64,000 nucleotides of DNA from Streptomyces xinghaiensis S187 (lineage in GTDB: Bacteria > Actinomycetota > Actinomycetes > Streptomycetales > Streptomycetaceae). Of the stretch, positions 1 through 8,338 are shown in pieces (position 1 is the first letter of the stretch; each line of letters starts with the position of its first letter). The translations under genes and the position numbers were made by a program. The stretch spans positions 6,044,501 through 6,108,500 of the forward strand of contig NZ_CP023202.1 in assembly GCF_000220705.2 (NCBI RefSeq), read 5' to 3'. The notes under the pieces were generated by a model. The model was not told the DNA's origin. It made no database searches and was given only the letters and a program-made list of their open reading frames with translations.

Positions 1-526
1 GCACCCGGTTGCCGAGCTTGCGGATGCCCGTCATGTCGTCCGTGCTGCCCCCGTTGGCGAACCGCGAGCCCTTGGCGAAGTCGGCGCCGGCCACGAGCGC
101 GGAGACGTAGCTGGCGATCTCGGTGCCGTCCGCCGAGCCGTCGGCGTCGACCATCACGATGATCTCGCCGGTGCAGGCGGCGAAACCGGTGATGAGGGCG
201 TCGCCCTTGCCCTTGCCCCGCTGCGGGATCACCTTGATGTCGGGCCGGAGTTCACGGGCCACCCGGACCGTGTCGTCGGTGGAATTGCCGTCGACCAGGA
301 CCACTTCGTGAATCCAGCCCGGCAGTGTCTTGAATACGTACGGAAGATTTCCGGCCTCGTTCATCGCCGGAATGACGACGCTCACCGGTGGGGTGATCGC
401 GAAATGGCAGGAGACCGGGCGGTACCGGTCCGCCGGCCGTTCGTGGTGGTCGGGATTTCCGCCGGCCGGTGACGGCGGACCTAAGGGGTCCTCGTCCGAT
501 CGCGCCGGGTGCAGAAATGAGCTCAT
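1..526 (-). CDS. Family 2 glycosyltransferase, C-terminus cut by window edge
   Basis: This is a GT-A fold, dolichol-phosphate-mannose-synthase-like transferase that moves a sugar from a nucleotide donor to a lipid or surface glycan. The visible 175 codons show a polar N-terminal tail (residues 1-47), then SVVIPAMNEAGNLPYVF, VVLVDGNSTDDT and MVDADGSADG, which carries the DxD-type metal site. The start ATG at 524-526 has a GAGGGA ribosome site just upstream. Codon 15 (482-484) is TTA, so translation may depend on the bldA tRNA. The gene continues beyond position 1. The acyltransferase-like gene upstream on the same strand fits a surface polysaccharide locus, but the acceptor is unknown. Confidence 0.88.
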   Translation of the reverse strand, partial: MSSFLHPARSDEDPLGPPSPAGGNPDHHERPADRYRPVSCHFAITPPVSVVIPAMNEAGNLPYVFKTLPGWIHEVVLVDGNSTDDTVRVARELRPDIKVIPQRGKGKGDALITGFAACTGEIIVMVDADGSADGTEIASYVSALVAGADFAKGSRFANGGSTDDMTGIRKLGNRV

Positions 527-904
527 GTGATGTTCCCTCTCGTCCGGTGGGCCGCCCGCCCCGCGGGGGCCCGGTGGTGTGTCCGGTTCGAAAGGGGGGT
601 TCTCCCGCAGGCCGCGGGACGGCACGGACCGTCCCCAGGGCATGCGTGAGCTGTATGGATACCGCCGTGCGCGGCCCGTGTCCCGGCAGACTCCTGCGCC
701 GCCGGACACGGCACCCCCCAACCGCGCCCCGCTCCGGTGTCATCGCGGTCCTGAGCCCCTCCCCGGGCCGTTCACCGATGAACCGATGCGGGTGGTCGAT
801 AAGACCGTATGAACATCAAGGACCGCATGGCAAGTCCCCCAGGGCAATTCCCCCCTTCTCTGATTTTTCTGATCGTTCTCCCGTGCGGACCCGGGAAATT
901 CCGG
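527..904. other. Intergenic region between glycosyltransferase and CelD-like gene
   Basis: This stretch of 378 bases holds no convincing gene; the open frames here have no ribosome site and biased composition. It contains one hairpin (676-711) that could end the leftward transcript of the CelD-like gene. It should also carry the glycosyltransferase promoter, although no clear -35/-10 pair was found. Confidence 0.5.
676..711 (-). terminator. Possible terminator hairpin after CelD-like gene
   Basis: CCGTGTCC at 676-683 pairs perfectly with GGACACGG at 704-711, and the loop is GC-rich. It lies about 190 bases downstream of the leftward CelD-like gene and has no U-tract, as is common in high-GC actinobacteria. 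Confidence 0.35.
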
Positions 905-2023
905 TCAGGAATCACGCGGATGTGATCGCCGGGAGCGTGACCGGATTCTGCCGAACTCCCGGAGAATCCGGTCGGTCGGTTTGAAGAGCCCGGGTCTCGC
1001 GAGCACGGTGTTGCGGAGCGCCCGCACGGGCGCACGCCGGGCGCGGTGGCCCGCGGCCACCGGATGGGGCCGGGTCACCCAGCCCTCGGAGACGGTGATC
1101 TCCCGGGTCTTCAGCTCGTCCTTGTAGCGCTTCGCGCCCCGCCCGAGGTCGATGAGTTCCAGTCCCTGGGCCGCCGAGCCCTCGGCCATCCGCAGATGGA
1201 GCACCAGTCCGGGCGAGAAGGCCCCGTACTCCGGGTCGTAGGCCGGGAACCAGCTGCTGAGGACGCGCCCGGTGCGCGGCCCGAAGTGCGCGGCCACCGG
1301 CCGGCCGCCCGCGTAGAGCACCGAGAGCTGTCCCCGGAAGCCGTCGTTGCGGGTGTGGAAGAGCTGGTGGACGAGGTCGGTGATCCAGGGCTGGGCGAAC
1401 CGGTCGCTCCGCCCGGTCCTGCGGTACTGGGCGGACTTCCAGCGCATCAGGGTGCGCAGCACGGCCGGGTCCCGCTCGTCGTGGACGTAGGTCACCTCGC
1501 CGGCCCGGCGGCCGAGTCTGCGCTCCTTCGCCAGGGTGGACTTGAGGAAGCCGGGGGACGAGGCGCGCAGGCGTTCGAGATAGGCCTCGTAGCCCCGGCC
1601 CACGTCGATGACCGGGGAGGGGAAGGAGGCGCTGACGCCGTCCGCGAACGGCTCCTGGCCCTCGACCAGATGGTCGAACTCCCAGACCGCCAGCCCGCAG
1701 GCGCGCAGCAGTTCCCGCGCGTCCCACCGGAATCCGGGGCGGTGGACGACGCCCTGGCAGTCCGACACCCCGAGGCCCACCGCGCGGCCGACGCCGGCGG
1801 CGGTCCGCTGGAAGGGGAAGAAGGCGGCCGGGACGCCGCCCTCGCGCAGGACGGCGATCCGGGTGTCGCGCCGGGTGCGGCCGACCGCGAGCGCGAACTC
1901 CGGTGAGAGGAAGGGATTGGCGAGCCCCGGTCCGGCCGGCGGGCGCGAACGGTCCTGGAAGGCCGTCCACGCCGCCCGGTCGGCGGCCGTCAGCTCGCCG
2001 GGGCGGCAGACGCTGATGTCCAC
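905..2023 (-). CDS. CelD/BcsL-type GNAT (FemAB-like) acyltransferase
   Basis: The 372-residue protein resembles the CelD/BcsL family (Acetyltransf_6), which has two GNAT-like folds and acylates or aminoacylates extracellular polysaccharide or envelope components. The central region from about residue 155 (GFLKSTLAKERRLGRR) to about 310 (LELIDLGRGAKRYKDEL) matches the second GNAT lobe of the family. The C-terminus is very basic. The start is GTG at 2021-2023, one base after the TGA of the upstream membrane protein, so the two genes are probably translationally coupled. With the glycosyltransferase on the same strand it suggests glycan decoration. The substrate is not deducible. Confidence 0.8.
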   Translation of the reverse strand: MDISVCRPGELTAADRAAWTAFQDRSRPPAGPGLANPFLSPEFALAVGRTRRDTRIAVLREGGVPAAFFPFQRTAAGVGRAVGLGVSDCQGVVHRPGFRWDARELLRACGLAVWEFDHLVEGQEPFADGVSASFPSPVIDVGRGYEAYLERLRASSPGFLKSTLAKERRLGRRAGEVTYVHDERDPAVLRTLMRWKSAQYRRTGRSDRFAQPWITDLVHQLFHTRNDGFRGQLSVLYAGGRPVAAHFGPRTGRVLSSWFPAYDPEYGAFSPGLVLHLRMAEGSAAQGLELIDLGRGAKRYKDELKTREITVSEGWVTRPHPVAAGHRARRAPVRALRNTVLARPGLFKPTDRILREFGRIRSRSRRSHPRDS

Positions 2024-2024
2024 G

Positions 2025-2423
2025 TCAGAGGATCCGGCTTCTCGCCGCGGTGTGCTCCCGGCGGCGTCGCAGAGTGGCGTACAGGAACAGGACGGCGCTG
2101 AGCCCGGCGACCACGGTGATCCCGCCGCGCGCCGACCACAGCCGCAGGGCCAGCATGCTCTGGGCGACCAGGACGTCGACCGCGATCGCCCCCGCCACCG
2201 CGATCACCCAGCGGCTCAGCGGGTCGGGGCCGGTCAGCACGGCGGCGATGGCCGCCGCCGGTGCGGCGAGCAGGAAGAAGAGGGTGAACGGGGCGCGCAG
2301 CGGCGAGGCCGAGCCGGTGAGGGCGAGGACCGCCCCCAGCCCTCCGACCCCGGCGGCGGCCCCGGCCAGCAGTGGCCAGACGGTTCCCCGCGTGGAATGT
2401 TGACGGTCACTCAGTGTCTGCAT
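2025..2423 (-). CDS. Small integral membrane protein, unknown function
   Basis: This 132-residue protein has about four predicted hydrophobic helices, for example WPLLAGAAAGVGGLGAVLAL and LFFLLAAPAAAIAAVL, and a basic C-terminus. No family was recognised. The ATG at 2421-2423 was preferred over an upstream in-frame start at 2582, because the added 53 residues are low-complexity and the ATG has a G-rich ribosome-site-like run upstream. It directly precedes the CelD-like gene (one-base gap), so it probably belongs to the same surface-glycan transcription unit. Confidence 0.65.
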   Translation of the reverse strand: MQTLSDRQHSTRGTVWPLLAGAAAGVGGLGAVLALTGSASPLRAPFTLFFLLAAPAAAIAAVLTGPDPLSRWVIAVAGAIAVDVLVAQSMLALRLWSARGGITVVAGLSAVLFLYATLRRRREHTAARSRIL

Positions 2424-2776
2424 TGGCGACTTTGCCCCCCGACGCGCCGGATGCCGGGCTTCAATGTGGCGCAACCGCCGCAAGCCCGTCAAGGCGGAAC
2501 GGTCCATGCGGGACTGCTGGGGCTGCTGTCCGGAAAGTCGTGATTGATCCCGGCGTGCCGTCACATCCGCGGCTGTGGACAAACTTTCACCCTCCGCACG
2601 CGCGTAGACCGTGTGTTTCGGGGGGATGTCATAGCCATGCCACGCAGGTTCGCCCCCACGGCCGGTTGCGCAGTCTGTATTGACATGGACGTGTCAAAAA
2701 GACTTGGCATGGCCACGACAGAACAGCGCCACCGATTGCCCCGTTCCCCACAGAGATCCTGCTCCCCGGAGGTTCC
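2424..2776. promoter_or_regulatory. Divergent promoter region for membrane protein and secreted lipase
   Basis: These 353 bases between two divergent genes hold no gene. The right half is AT-richer than its surroundings. It includes a TTGACATGG sequence overlapping the GACA/TGTC dyad (2682-2695), followed by an AAAAAG run, and is a plausible lipase control region. Confidence 0.5.
2682..2695 (+). promoter_or_regulatory. GACAtGGaCgTGTC dyad upstream of secreted lipase
   Basis: The 14-base imperfect palindrome gacatggacgtgtc overlaps a TTGACA-like hexamer (2680-2685). It lies about 80 bases before the lipase start. It could be a -35 element combined with an activator or repressor site. This is inferred from position and symmetry only. 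Confidence 0.45.
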
Positions 2777-3580
2777 GTGAGACTCTTCCGCCGTGCGGCC
2801 ACCCTCTCCGCACTCCTGCTCTCCGCCGCGCTGACCCTGACCGGAGCCGGCGCCGCCCACTCCGCCGAACAGGCCGCCACCGGATACGTCGCGCTGGGCG
2901 ACTCGTACGCCTCCGGCCTCGGGGCCGGCAGCTACGACAGCGCGAGCGGCGACTGCAAGCGCAGCAGCAAGGCGTTCGGACCCCTGTGGGCCGCCGCCAA
3001 CAACCCCTCCTCGTTCCACTTCACCGCCTGCTCGGGCGCCAAGACCGGTGATGTGCTGAACAACCAGCTCGGCCCGCTCAGCTCGTCGACCGGCCTGGTC
3101 AGCATCAGCATCGGCGGCAACGACGCCGGCTTCGCCGATGTGATGACCACCTGCGTCCTGAGCTCCCAGAGCACCTGCCTCGACCGGGTCGCGGAAGCGC
3201 GCGCCTACATGAACAACACGCTGCCCGGCAAGCTGAACCAGGTGTACTCCGCGATCAGGGCCAAGGCCCCCTCGGCCCGCGTCGTCGTGCTCGGCTACCC
3301 GCGTCTCTACAAGCTCAACGGCTCCTGTATCGCGGGGCTGACCGAAACCGAGCGCTCCGCGCTCAACGCCGCGTCGGACAACCTCAACGACGTGACCGCC
3401 AAGCGGGCCGCCGACCACGGCTACGCCTTCGGCGATGTGCGGCCCACCTTCTCCGGGCACGAGATCTGCTCCGGGAGTTCCTGGATCCACAGCGTGACCT
3501 GGCCCATCAACCACTCCTACCACCCCACCGCCGCCGGGCAGTCCGGCGGCTACCTGCCGGTGCTCCGCTCGCTCGCCTGA
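2777..3580 (+). CDS. Secreted SGNH/GDSL lipase-esterase
   Basis: This exported lipase or esterase of 267 residues belongs to the SGNH hydrolase family known from Streptomyces rimosus and S. coelicolor secreted lipases. Residues 1-30 form a signal peptide ending near AHSA. Block I is GDSY (residues 41-44, nucleophile Ser43), the oxyanion glycine precedes Cys85, block III is GGND (113-116), and block V is YHP with His249. Several cysteines (60, 85, 127, 134 region) suggest disulfides. GTG at 2777 was chosen because GGAGG lies at 2768-2772. A strong hairpin follows the stop. It probably releases fatty acids from lipids outside the cell. Confidence 0.93.
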   Translation: MRLFRRAATLSALLLSAALTLTGAGAAHSAEQAATGYVALGDSYASGLGAGSYDSASGDCKRSSKAFGPLWAAANNPSSFHFTACSGAKTGDVLNNQLGPLSSSTGLVSISIGGNDAGFADVMTTCVLSSQSTCLDRVAEARAYMNNTLPGKLNQVYSAIRAKAPSARVVVLGYPRLYKLNGSCIAGLTETERSALNAASDNLNDVTAKRAADHGYAFGDVRPTFSGHEICSGSSWIHSVTWPINHSYHPTAAGQSGGYLPVLRSLA

Positions 3581-3586
3581 CAGCAC

Positions 3587-3605
3587 CGGCCGGAGCATCC
3601 GGCCG
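3587..3605 (+). terminator. Hairpin terminator of the lipase gene
   Basis: CGGCCGGA (3587-3594), loop GCA and TCCGGCCG (3598-3605) form a perfect 8-bp stem that begins seven bases after the lipase stop codon. There is no U-tract. Confidence 0.7.
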
Positions 3606-3925
3606 CTCCCACCGGTGGGGCCCCGCTCGAGAGGGTCCCACCGGTGCGCCCCCGGTGGGGAAGCGCTGCCCGCCGGGGGCGCACCGGCGCACGGGTGGCG
3701 GCGCGGCGTGCCCGCCGCACCCGCCGCCGTGCCGCGACACGCCGGGCGCGCACCCCGCGGGGCACACCGCGGCGGAGTGCCGCGACGCAGGGCGGGTAGC
3801 CATCCGGATACGTCAACCGCCTTACCGGGCAGCCGAGTCAGGGATACGCGGATGCGCGGGTGACGTGCCGGGGCGGTAGGGTTAACCTGCCCGGGCCGGG
3901 TGCCCTCGTTTGGGTGGGGAGTGTC
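3606..3925. other. Non-coding spacer with long GC hairpin
   Basis: About 320 bases without a credible gene. The left half holds several nested GC palindromes, including a perfect 15-bp inverted repeat (3641-3687). The right half should contain the promoter of the small protein that follows; GTTAAC occurs at 3880-3885. Confidence 0.5.
3641..3687. repeat. Perfect 15-bp inverted repeat
   Basis: ccggtgcgcccccgg (3641-3655) and ccgggggcgcaccgg (3673-3687) are exact reverse complements around a 17-base loop. It may be a second, stronger terminator behind the lipase gene or an RNA structural element. Confidence 0.7.
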
Positions 3926-4198
3926 ATGGAACAGATAACAATGCGGAGCAGGCCCCGAGTGCCTGCCATCAACTGCGGGAGCAGCGCGAACAGTTCGCGC
4001 CTCGACCGCCATCTCGCCGTGCTGGCCGGCCCCGCCGTGCCGCAGCGGGAGACGGAGGAGGCCACCCTGCTGATGCGGGAACTCACCGCGCGCGATGTGC
4101 GGCGGCCCAAGTCCGGCCGGGGCGCGCGGGTGTCGCGGGTCTCGCTCTTCGCGCCGCTGCGGCGGCTGAGGCGGTCCCTCTTCGGCAACCACGGCTAG
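3926..4198 (+). CDS. Small conserved actinobacterial protein, unknown function
   Basis: This basic 90-residue protein begins MEQITMRSRPRVPAINCGSS and ends in an arginine-rich helix (APLRRLRRSLFG). I recognise the general pattern as a small hypothetical protein found in Streptomyces, but no domain or function can be assigned. The ATG at 3926 follows a GGGTGGGGAG ribosome-site-like run, and an upstream in-frame start at 3860 has none. It has no signal peptide or membrane segment. The high Arg/Ser content would allow nucleic acid or membrane-surface binding, which is speculation. Confidence 0.6.
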   Translation: MEQITMRSRPRVPAINCGSSANSSRLDRHLAVLAGPAVPQRETEEATLLMRELTARDVRRPKSGRGARVSRVSLFAPLRRLRRSLFGNHG

Positions 4199-4270
4199 CC
4201 CCGCCCGGGCCCCGGCCCGTACCGCGTCCCGGACCCGCCCCCGGGCGCGTGCTCACCCCGGCCCGGGGGC

Positions 4271-5524
4271 TCAGCGGATCACGCCCTCCCGGCGCAGCGC
4301 CGTGATCCGCTCCTCCGGCACCCCGAGCGTTTCCAGCAGCGCGTCGGTGTGCTCGCCGAGAGCCGGCACCGGGCCCAGCCGCGGCGGCTTTCCGCCGGGC
4401 AGTCCGATCGGTGGCAGCAGCGTCCGCAGCGCGCCCACCGGTGACCCCACCTCCCGCCACCGCTCCCGGGCCGCCAGCTGCGGGTGCCCGGCCAGCTCGG
4501 CCACCCCGTTGAGCCGGGCGCAGGCGATGCCCGCCCCCTCCAGCCGCGCCACCGCCTCCTCCGCCGTCAGCGCGGCGAGCGCCTCCGCGACCACCGCGTC
4601 GGTCCGGGCCCGGTTCGCCGTCCGGGCCACATTGGTGGCGTACGCCGGATCCTCCGCCAACTCCGGCCGCCCCAGCACCTGTTCGGCGAGCCGGCGCCAC
4701 TCCCGGTCGTTCTGGACCGACAGCAGCACGGGCGTGCCGCCCGCGGTCGGGTAGGCGTCGTACGGCGCGATGACCGCGTGCGCCAGGCCGGTACGGGCCG
4801 GGGGCGGGCCGCCGTGCATCCCGTGGTGCAGCGGATGCCCCATCCACTCGGCCAGCGCGTCGAACATCGACACCTCGACCGGTCCGCCCCGTCCCGTGGT
4901 GCCGCGCCGCAGCAGGGCCGCGAGCACACCGGAGAAGGCGTACATGGCGGCGGCGATGTCGGCCGCCGGGATGCCCGCCTTGACCGGCTGCTCCGGCGTG
5001 CCGGTGACGGAGACCAGGCCCGCCTCGCACTGGACGAGCATGTCGTAGGCGCGCTTGTGCGCGTACGGGCCGTCCGGGCCGTAGCCGGAGATGTCCACGG
5101 CGACCAGCCGGGGGTGGCGTGCGCACAGGGCCGCCGCGTCCAGGCCCAGCCGGGCGGCGGCGCCCTGGGCCAGGTTCTGCACGAAGACGTCCGCGTCCCG
5201 GACCAGCTCCTCCAGCAGCTCGCGGCCGCGCGGGTCCTTGAGGTCGAGGGCCAGGGACTCCTTGCCGCGGTTGGCCCAGACGAAGTGCGAGGCCAGGCCG
5301 CGGGCCGCGGTGTCGTAGCCGCGGGCGAAGTCGCCGCCGTCGGGCCGCTCCACCTTGATGACGCGGGCCCCGAGGTCGGCCAGCTGCCGGGTGGCGAACG
5401 GCGCGGAGACGGCCTGCTCGACGGCGACGACGGTGATGCCCTCCAGCGGCAGCGGCTGGGGCGGTTGCGGCGGCAATGGCCGTGTCGGCGATGGCGTGGG
5501 GCGGCGGTCCGGGGCGTTGTCCAT
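4271..5524 (-). CDS. Class III CoA transferase (CaiB/BaiF family)
   Basis: The 417-residue protein has the CaiB/BaiF fold that moves CoA between carboxylic acids in the cytosol. The N-terminus (GITVVAVEQAVSAPFATRQLADLGARVIKVE) forms the first Rossmann-like half. RAYDMLVQCEAG carries the family's conserved catalytic Asp, followed by VTGTPEQPVKAGIPAADIAAAMYA. ATG at 5522-5524 was chosen because AGGA lies nine bases before it; a GTG at 5549 has GGAGG directly abutting and is less likely. It is monocistronic. The substrate pair cannot be deduced; formyl-, succinyl- or carnitine-type reactions are family possibilities. Confidence 0.88.
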   Translation of the reverse strand: MDNAPDRRPTPSPTRPLPPQPPQPLPLEGITVVAVEQAVSAPFATRQLADLGARVIKVERPDGGDFARGYDTAARGLASHFVWANRGKESLALDLKDPRGRELLEELVRDADVFVQNLAQGAAARLGLDAAALCARHPRLVAVDISGYGPDGPYAHKRAYDMLVQCEAGLVSVTGTPEQPVKAGIPAADIAAAMYAFSGVLAALLRRGTTGRGGPVEVSMFDALAEWMGHPLHHGMHGGPPPARTGLAHAVIAPYDAYPTAGGTPVLLSVQNDREWRRLAEQVLGRPELAEDPAYATNVARTANRARTDAVVAEALAALTAEEAVARLEGAGIACARLNGVAELAGHPQLAARERWREVGSPVGALRTLLPPIGLPGGKPPRLGPVPALGEHTDALLETLGVPEERITALRREGVIR

Positions 5525-5621
5525 GCCACCAGGTCCTACCCTGTGCCCCACCCTCCGCGCCAGAGCAGGTGATCTTGCTCACCGGCCTGTACCGGGACCT
5601 CCCCCGCGGTGGGGTGAACCG

Positions 5622-6998
5622 CTACATCAGGGCGAACTGGCCGTTCGGGCCCTCCTCCGGGCGGTCCAGGACGGAGGCGGGGCGGCGGGCGGCCGCGGGC
5701 GGCGGCAGGACCCCGCCGCGGCGCAGCTCCGCGGCGGTGAGGCGCGGAGCCGACGCCAGCCGCTCCGCCAACCGGCGCCGCTCCGGGCGGAGTTCGCCGA
5801 GCAGGGCCAGCACGGTGATCAGTTCGAGCAGTTCGGAGGTCAGGGACGGCGGCCAGCCCGCCGGGCGGACCGCGCTCAGGGTGCCCGGTTCGGCCGGGGC
5901 CGTGCGCCGTTCGTACCACTGGGCGAGCACCGGGACGCCCGAGGCCTCGAACCGCCAGGCGGCCGGCGGCACCGGCGCGATCCGGCCCTCCCCGAGCAGC
6001 AGCGCCCGCTCCTCCGGGTCGTACAGGGGTTCGGCGGGCAGGGCATGGGGACCGGGGAGCGCGGCGCGGACGTACGGGCGTCGGCCGCCCGGGAGCTTCG
6101 GGCGGGCGTCCGGTGACTCCCCGCAGCGGGCCCCGAAGGTGTGCAGCCACAGGACCCGGCGGCCCAGGGCGACGCCGTCCCGCCAGACCCCGGCCGAGAG
6201 CGGCAGCGGTACGGCCCGGCCCTCGCCCCGGGGCCGGGCCGCGGCCGCCGTCCAGGCCAGGACGTCCACCGCGCCCACCGGGACCCCGAGCCGCTCCGTG
6301 AGCAGCTCGGTCAGCCCGGGCGCGAGGTTGGGCTCCCGGCCGCCGGGGCGGCGGAACAGCGGCCGGATGCGGCCGGGCCTCCCCGCGGGGGAGCGGCCCT
6401 CGGGGAGCAGCGCGGAGAAGAGCAGCGCCTCCTCCTCCGGACCGCCGGGGCCGTCGGGGCCTCCGGCGCGGGCGGACGCGGACGAGCGGGGCGCGGGGCC
6501 GGGCTCGACGGCGAACAGCTGGTGCTCGTCGGCGACCCGCCACAGTTCCGGCCGGGCCGCGTCCAGCAGCCGCTGGTCCGGGATGAGCCACTGGCGGTCG
6601 AAGGGTGCGTGCAGAACCCGCACCGGCTCCGGGCAGGGCCCGGTCTCCTCCGCGAGGGGGCCGGTGCCGGCGCTGTGACCGGGCAGCTGGGGGAGGGCGG
6701 TGCGGAGGCCGCGCGCCCGGGAGGGCCGGAACAGCCGCTCCCGCTCGGCCCGGCCGGCGCTCCGCAGCAGCCGGTCCCAGCGGGCCGTGAGCGTCCCGGG
6801 GTCCGGGGCGAGCACCCAGGAGCGCCCGGTGCGCAGGGGCGGGACCGACCAGGGCATGAGATCGGCGAGCAGCGGATCGTCACCGGTGGAGACGCCGGGG
6901 GAGGAGCCGGGGCCGGGCACGGCCGCCGCGGCGCCCGGGCGTGCCGGGCCGGTGCGGCCGCCGGCCGGGGAGGCCGTGCTGTTCCGTCGCGCCGTCAC
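5622..6998 (-). CDS. Orphan type ISP restriction enzyme C-terminal specificity domain protein
   Basis: The 458-residue protein matches the C-terminal (target recognition) domain of LlaBIII-like type ISP restriction-modification enzymes. Recognisable pieces are LLADLMPWSVPPLRTGRSWV, FRPSRARGL, HAPFDRQWLIPD, GRPGRIRPLFRRPGGREPNLAPGL (split over two lines of alignment) and YDPEERALLLGEGRIAPVP. No helicase, nuclease or N6-methyltransferase motifs are present, so alone it cannot cut or methylate. The gene starts at GTG 6996-6998 with GGGAGGG upstream. Such orphans are annotated as type ISP proteins in streptomycetes; whether it is a remnant or has another DNA-binding role is unclear. Confidence 0.72.
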   Translation of the reverse strand: MTARRNSTASPAGGRTGPARPGAAAAVPGPGSSPGVSTGDDPLLADLMPWSVPPLRTGRSWVLAPDPGTLTARWDRLLRSAGRAERERLFRPSRARGLRTALPQLPGHSAGTGPLAEETGPCPEPVRVLHAPFDRQWLIPDQRLLDAARPELWRVADEHQLFAVEPGPAPRSSASARAGGPDGPGGPEEEALLFSALLPEGRSPAGRPGRIRPLFRRPGGREPNLAPGLTELLTERLGVPVGAVDVLAWTAAAARPRGEGRAVPLPLSAGVWRDGVALGRRVLWLHTFGARCGESPDARPKLPGGRRPYVRAALPGPHALPAEPLYDPEERALLLGEGRIAPVPPAAWRFEASGVPVLAQWYERRTAPAEPGTLSAVRPAGWPPSLTSELLELITVLALLGELRPERRRLAERLASAPRLTAAELRRGGVLPPPAAARRPASVLDRPEEGPNGQFALM

Positions 6999-7320
6999 GC
7001 AGCCGCCCTCCCGTACGGTTCCCGTCGCCCCGCCGATTCCCCGGCGGAAGCCTGCCCCGGGGGCGGGGCCTTCAGGCCCGCACCCGGCCGCGCCCGTGCC
7101 CTGTCCCGCCGGGCGGCGCGGGGACCGCCGCCGGGCCGTCGCCGGAGCCGCGGGGGCCCGCCCGGTCGGCCATCGTAGTCGCGGCCGCCGACAGCGCGGG
7201 GTCCCGGGGCGCCCGGGGCCCGGCCCGGAACGCCGTCTCCCGCGCCCTGGTCCGCGAGGCCCCGGCGGGGTCCGGTCCGCGGGCCGCGCGGCTCGGCCCG
7301 GCAGGCGCAACGCCGTCCGC

Positions 7321-8067
7321 TCAGGCGTCCACCGTCACGGTGAAGGAGAACCGGTCGCCCCGGTAGCGGATCCGCGCCACGTCCACCGCGCGGCCGGTCT
7401 CGTCATAGACCACACCGGTGTAGTACAGGATCGGGCTGAGCAGCGGTACGTCCAGCAGCTCCGCCGTCGCGGGGTCCGCGAGCCGGGCCTCGACGGTGTC
7501 CGTGATCCGGCTGATCCGCACGCCCGCCACGTCGCGGAGCACCTTCGTCATCGGCTGCCGCGCGAGATCCGCCGGGTCGATGCGCTCCGCGATCTCCGGA
7601 CGCACCGCGTTCTCCGCCCAGTTGACGGGCTCGCCGGTCTTCTCGTCGCGGCGCAGCCGGCGGAACTCGACGACCTCCTCCAGATCCGGGAAGTGCTCCG
7701 CCACCTCGGCCGGTACGGGTACGGGGCCGTGGCCGAGCACCGTGGCGGTCTCGCCGGACTGCTGGGCGACGATGCTGTCCACCGAGCCGAGCAGCTGTAC
7801 AGGGGCACCGCGCCGGGCGGCGGGCTCGATGAAGGTGCCCCGCCGGCGGTGCCGGCTGATCAGCCCCTCGTTCTCCAGTTCCTTCAGCGCCTGCCGCATG
7901 GTGAGCACGCTGACGCCGTAGTGCTCGGCGAGCCGGTCCTCCGGCGGGAGCCGCAGCGGCTCGGCGGGATGGCGGCCCAGTATCGAGGCGCGCAGCGACT
8001 GCGAGACCTGGTACCACAGGGGCAGCTTGCGGTTCAGGACCAGTGAGTCGGGCGAGAAGACGGTCAC
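7321..8067 (-). CDS. GntR-family regulator, HutC-type with UTRA domain
   Basis: This transcription factor of 248 residues has an N-terminal winged helix-turn-helix (about residues 15-80, with GVSVLTMRQALKELENEGL and the wing RHRRRGTFIE) and a C-terminal UTRA ligand-binding domain (about 95-245). GTG at 8065-8067 is chosen with GGAG upstream; the longer open frame adds only proline-rich residues. It lies 271 bases downstream of hmgA on the same strand, so it may sense an intermediate of tyrosine or phenylalanine breakdown and control hmgA. That link rests on proximity only. Confidence 0.85.
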   Translation of the reverse strand: MTVFSPDSLVLNRKLPLWYQVSQSLRASILGRHPAEPLRLPPEDRLAEHYGVSVLTMRQALKELENEGLISRHRRRGTFIEPAARRGAPVQLLGSVDSIVAQQSGETATVLGHGPVPVPAEVAEHFPDLEEVVEFRRLRRDEKTGEPVNWAENAVRPEIAERIDPADLARQPMTKVLRDVAGVRISRITDTVEARLADPATAELLDVPLLSPILYYTGVVYDETGRAVDVARIRYRGDRFSFTVTVDA

Positions 8068-8338
8068 GGCTGCGGCTCCGGCGGTGGTCTGCGGTCCCGC
8101 CCGGCGGCGGGGCCGCGGTGGGGAGGAGGGCGGGGGCTGTGGCGGGGACGTGAGGACGTGCGGCGGTCCGGGACGGGAGGAGATTACGGTGCCCGGCGCC
8201 GCCGGGGATACCGCGGGGCGGGCGCCGCCGTGCGGGTGGGCCGCGGTGCGGCGGCCGGAGGAGCCCCGCGCCACGGGCCCGCCCGGGCCCGCCCCGGCCC
8301 GTCCGGCACCGCAGGTCGTCCCGGGCCGGCCGTCCGTC

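Noticed and set aside
4083..5582. 499-codon leftward frame overlapping the CoA transferase
   Set aside because: It is another frame of the same gene with Arg/Gly-rich translation and no motif.
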